64,000 nt of DNA. Origin: Stichopus chloronotus (Eukaryota; Echinodermata; Holothuroidea; Aspidochirotida; Stichopodidae). Where the stretch lies: NCBI GenBank assembly GCA_021234535.1, contig CM037843.1, forward strand, positions 36,395,200 to 36,459,199, written 5' to 3'. The notes under the pieces are model-generated. The model worked only from the letters and a program-made list of their open reading frames with translations. It was not told where the DNA came from and ran no database searches. The translations under genes and the position numbers were made by a program. Shown piece by piece: positions 62,968-64,000 of the stretch. Positions within the stretch are counted from its first letter, which is position 1. Each line of letters starts with the position of its first letter.

Positions 62968-64000
62968 GTAAGTTTGCAACGAGTAAGTAGGCCTGCAAAT
63001 CAGGGTTAACTTTTATCCCACTGTTCAGAGAATTTTGTTATTTTGAATCCATTCAGTTCAACCCCGAATCGCTGTTGCCCTAAAATTCTACTCTTATTTG
63101 TATAAATGACATTATTTGCTGTAAACCTGTACACGCAAAACTGAAATATTCAGTGTGGTTGTTCCAGTTATGTCTCCAATCGAAATTATGCTTCATGTTT
63201 GGAACTGAGAAAAGAACCCAACATTGTTTTAGACTAAAAATTGTAAAATCCTACTTTTAATTTTAAAAATTCTTAAATTTGTGAGAGAAACAACAAATGA
63301 GTGTATGAGACTGAAGACAAGGGGAAAAAGTCGGTGAGACCTGCTTTATAGAAGTACAGTTCAATTACTAGTACATTCACAGATTTTATTGCAGTTAAAT
63401 CATTTCTTTTTTATGAATGTAATAATATAATAAGTTCAGAATTGTTCATAAGATTCTGAGAAGGTTGATGGATATCGTATGCATAAATTGATTTTTTTCC
63501 CTATATACACTTACAGTGCACATTGATTTGGCATTAAATGAGTATACAGCTCTAGGTGCAACATCGTGCGCCTGTTTTAAAAGTTAACTTTACCACTTTG
63601 GTAGCTTACTTACTTGAGTGACAGTCATGTGTGGCAGTCCATTTTGAATAGCACATCCAATCTGTCACTTGTGTTACACTAGTCTGATTGGGTGCTACTT
63701 GTGCAGTGTACCCAGATATCATTCTCAAGTTTTAACTACTCATGACAGAAACTGTTACTTTACATCACACATACAGTACATGCACTGCCATGCTTTCATG
63801 TGATGTGATGACCACATGTCAATGGAACTTTGCAAATTTAGTTGCTTTCTACATTTGCAATTGAGTAAAACCAGTTTCAATCTTGTCAAGTTGTCATTTG
63901 AAAGTGTATTTTTGGACTACCGATAAAACCGTTTGTAATTAACTTACAAATTACATATACGCAAAATCTTCAAGTTTGATATACAAGTATGATTTGTCAG
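62968..64000. other. No feature identified
   Basis: AT-rich sequence to the window edge; no exon, repeat partner or RNA gene seen. Confidence 0.4.

Overview
This is animal nuclear DNA: AT-rich, intron-dense and littered with non-LTR retrotransposon debris, short inverted-repeat DNA elements and microsatellites. Two protein-coding genes can be reconstructed almost completely by joining exons at canonical splice sites and checking each against the conserved family sequence. The two proteins are close to their vertebrate counterparts, the transposable elements are of CR1/L2 type, and short motifs of the taggcc kind are frequent. Together these suggest a marine invertebrate, probably a deuterostome such as an echinoderm. 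That placement is an inference and is not proven by anything in the window. Layout: 1-10,800 is accessory sequence. It holds a doubtful minus-strand first exon for a secreted peptide (2,770-2,949), two decayed CR1/L2-like LINE copies lying head to tail (about 3,885-5,073 and 5,080-7,237) with an inverted-repeat element nested in the second, microsatellites, a 330-bp AGAT/AGAC array and a helically phased array of TGATATCA palindromes. The palindrome array lies directly upstream of the first gene. From 10,923 to 35,573 on the plus strand runs exportin-5 (XPO5): 29 coding exons, 1,185 predicted residues, complete from ATG to TAA. It includes a 24-nt microexon and one AT-AC (U12-type) intron. Its introns carry LINE fragments, an inverted-repeat element, two minisatellites and a pair of almost identical 175-bp repeats. 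From 35,574 to 40,751 no gene is evident. From 40,752 to 56,568 on the minus strand runs the dynein-2 light intermediate chain gene (DYNC2LI1): 12 coding exons, 361 residues, convergent with XPO5. Its introns hold a hAT-type MITE with a perfect 8-bp target duplication. Intron 1 also contains an old duplication of about 0.6 kb, a tRNA-derived SINE whose tail matches the LINE at 5 kb, and a TA-flanked inverted-repeat element. From 56,569 to 64,000 lie the DYNC2LI1 upstream region and dispersed repeats, with second copies of three families seen elsewhere in the window. There may also be a plus-strand first exon near 62.9 kb. The two genes are functionally unrelated: XPO5 exports pre-miRNA from the nucleus, and DYNC2LI1 belongs to the motor for retrograde intraflagellar transport in cilia. 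They share only a convergent arrangement. No prokaryotic-type operon, CRISPR array or rRNA gene is present, and the only tRNA-like sequence is the SINE head.
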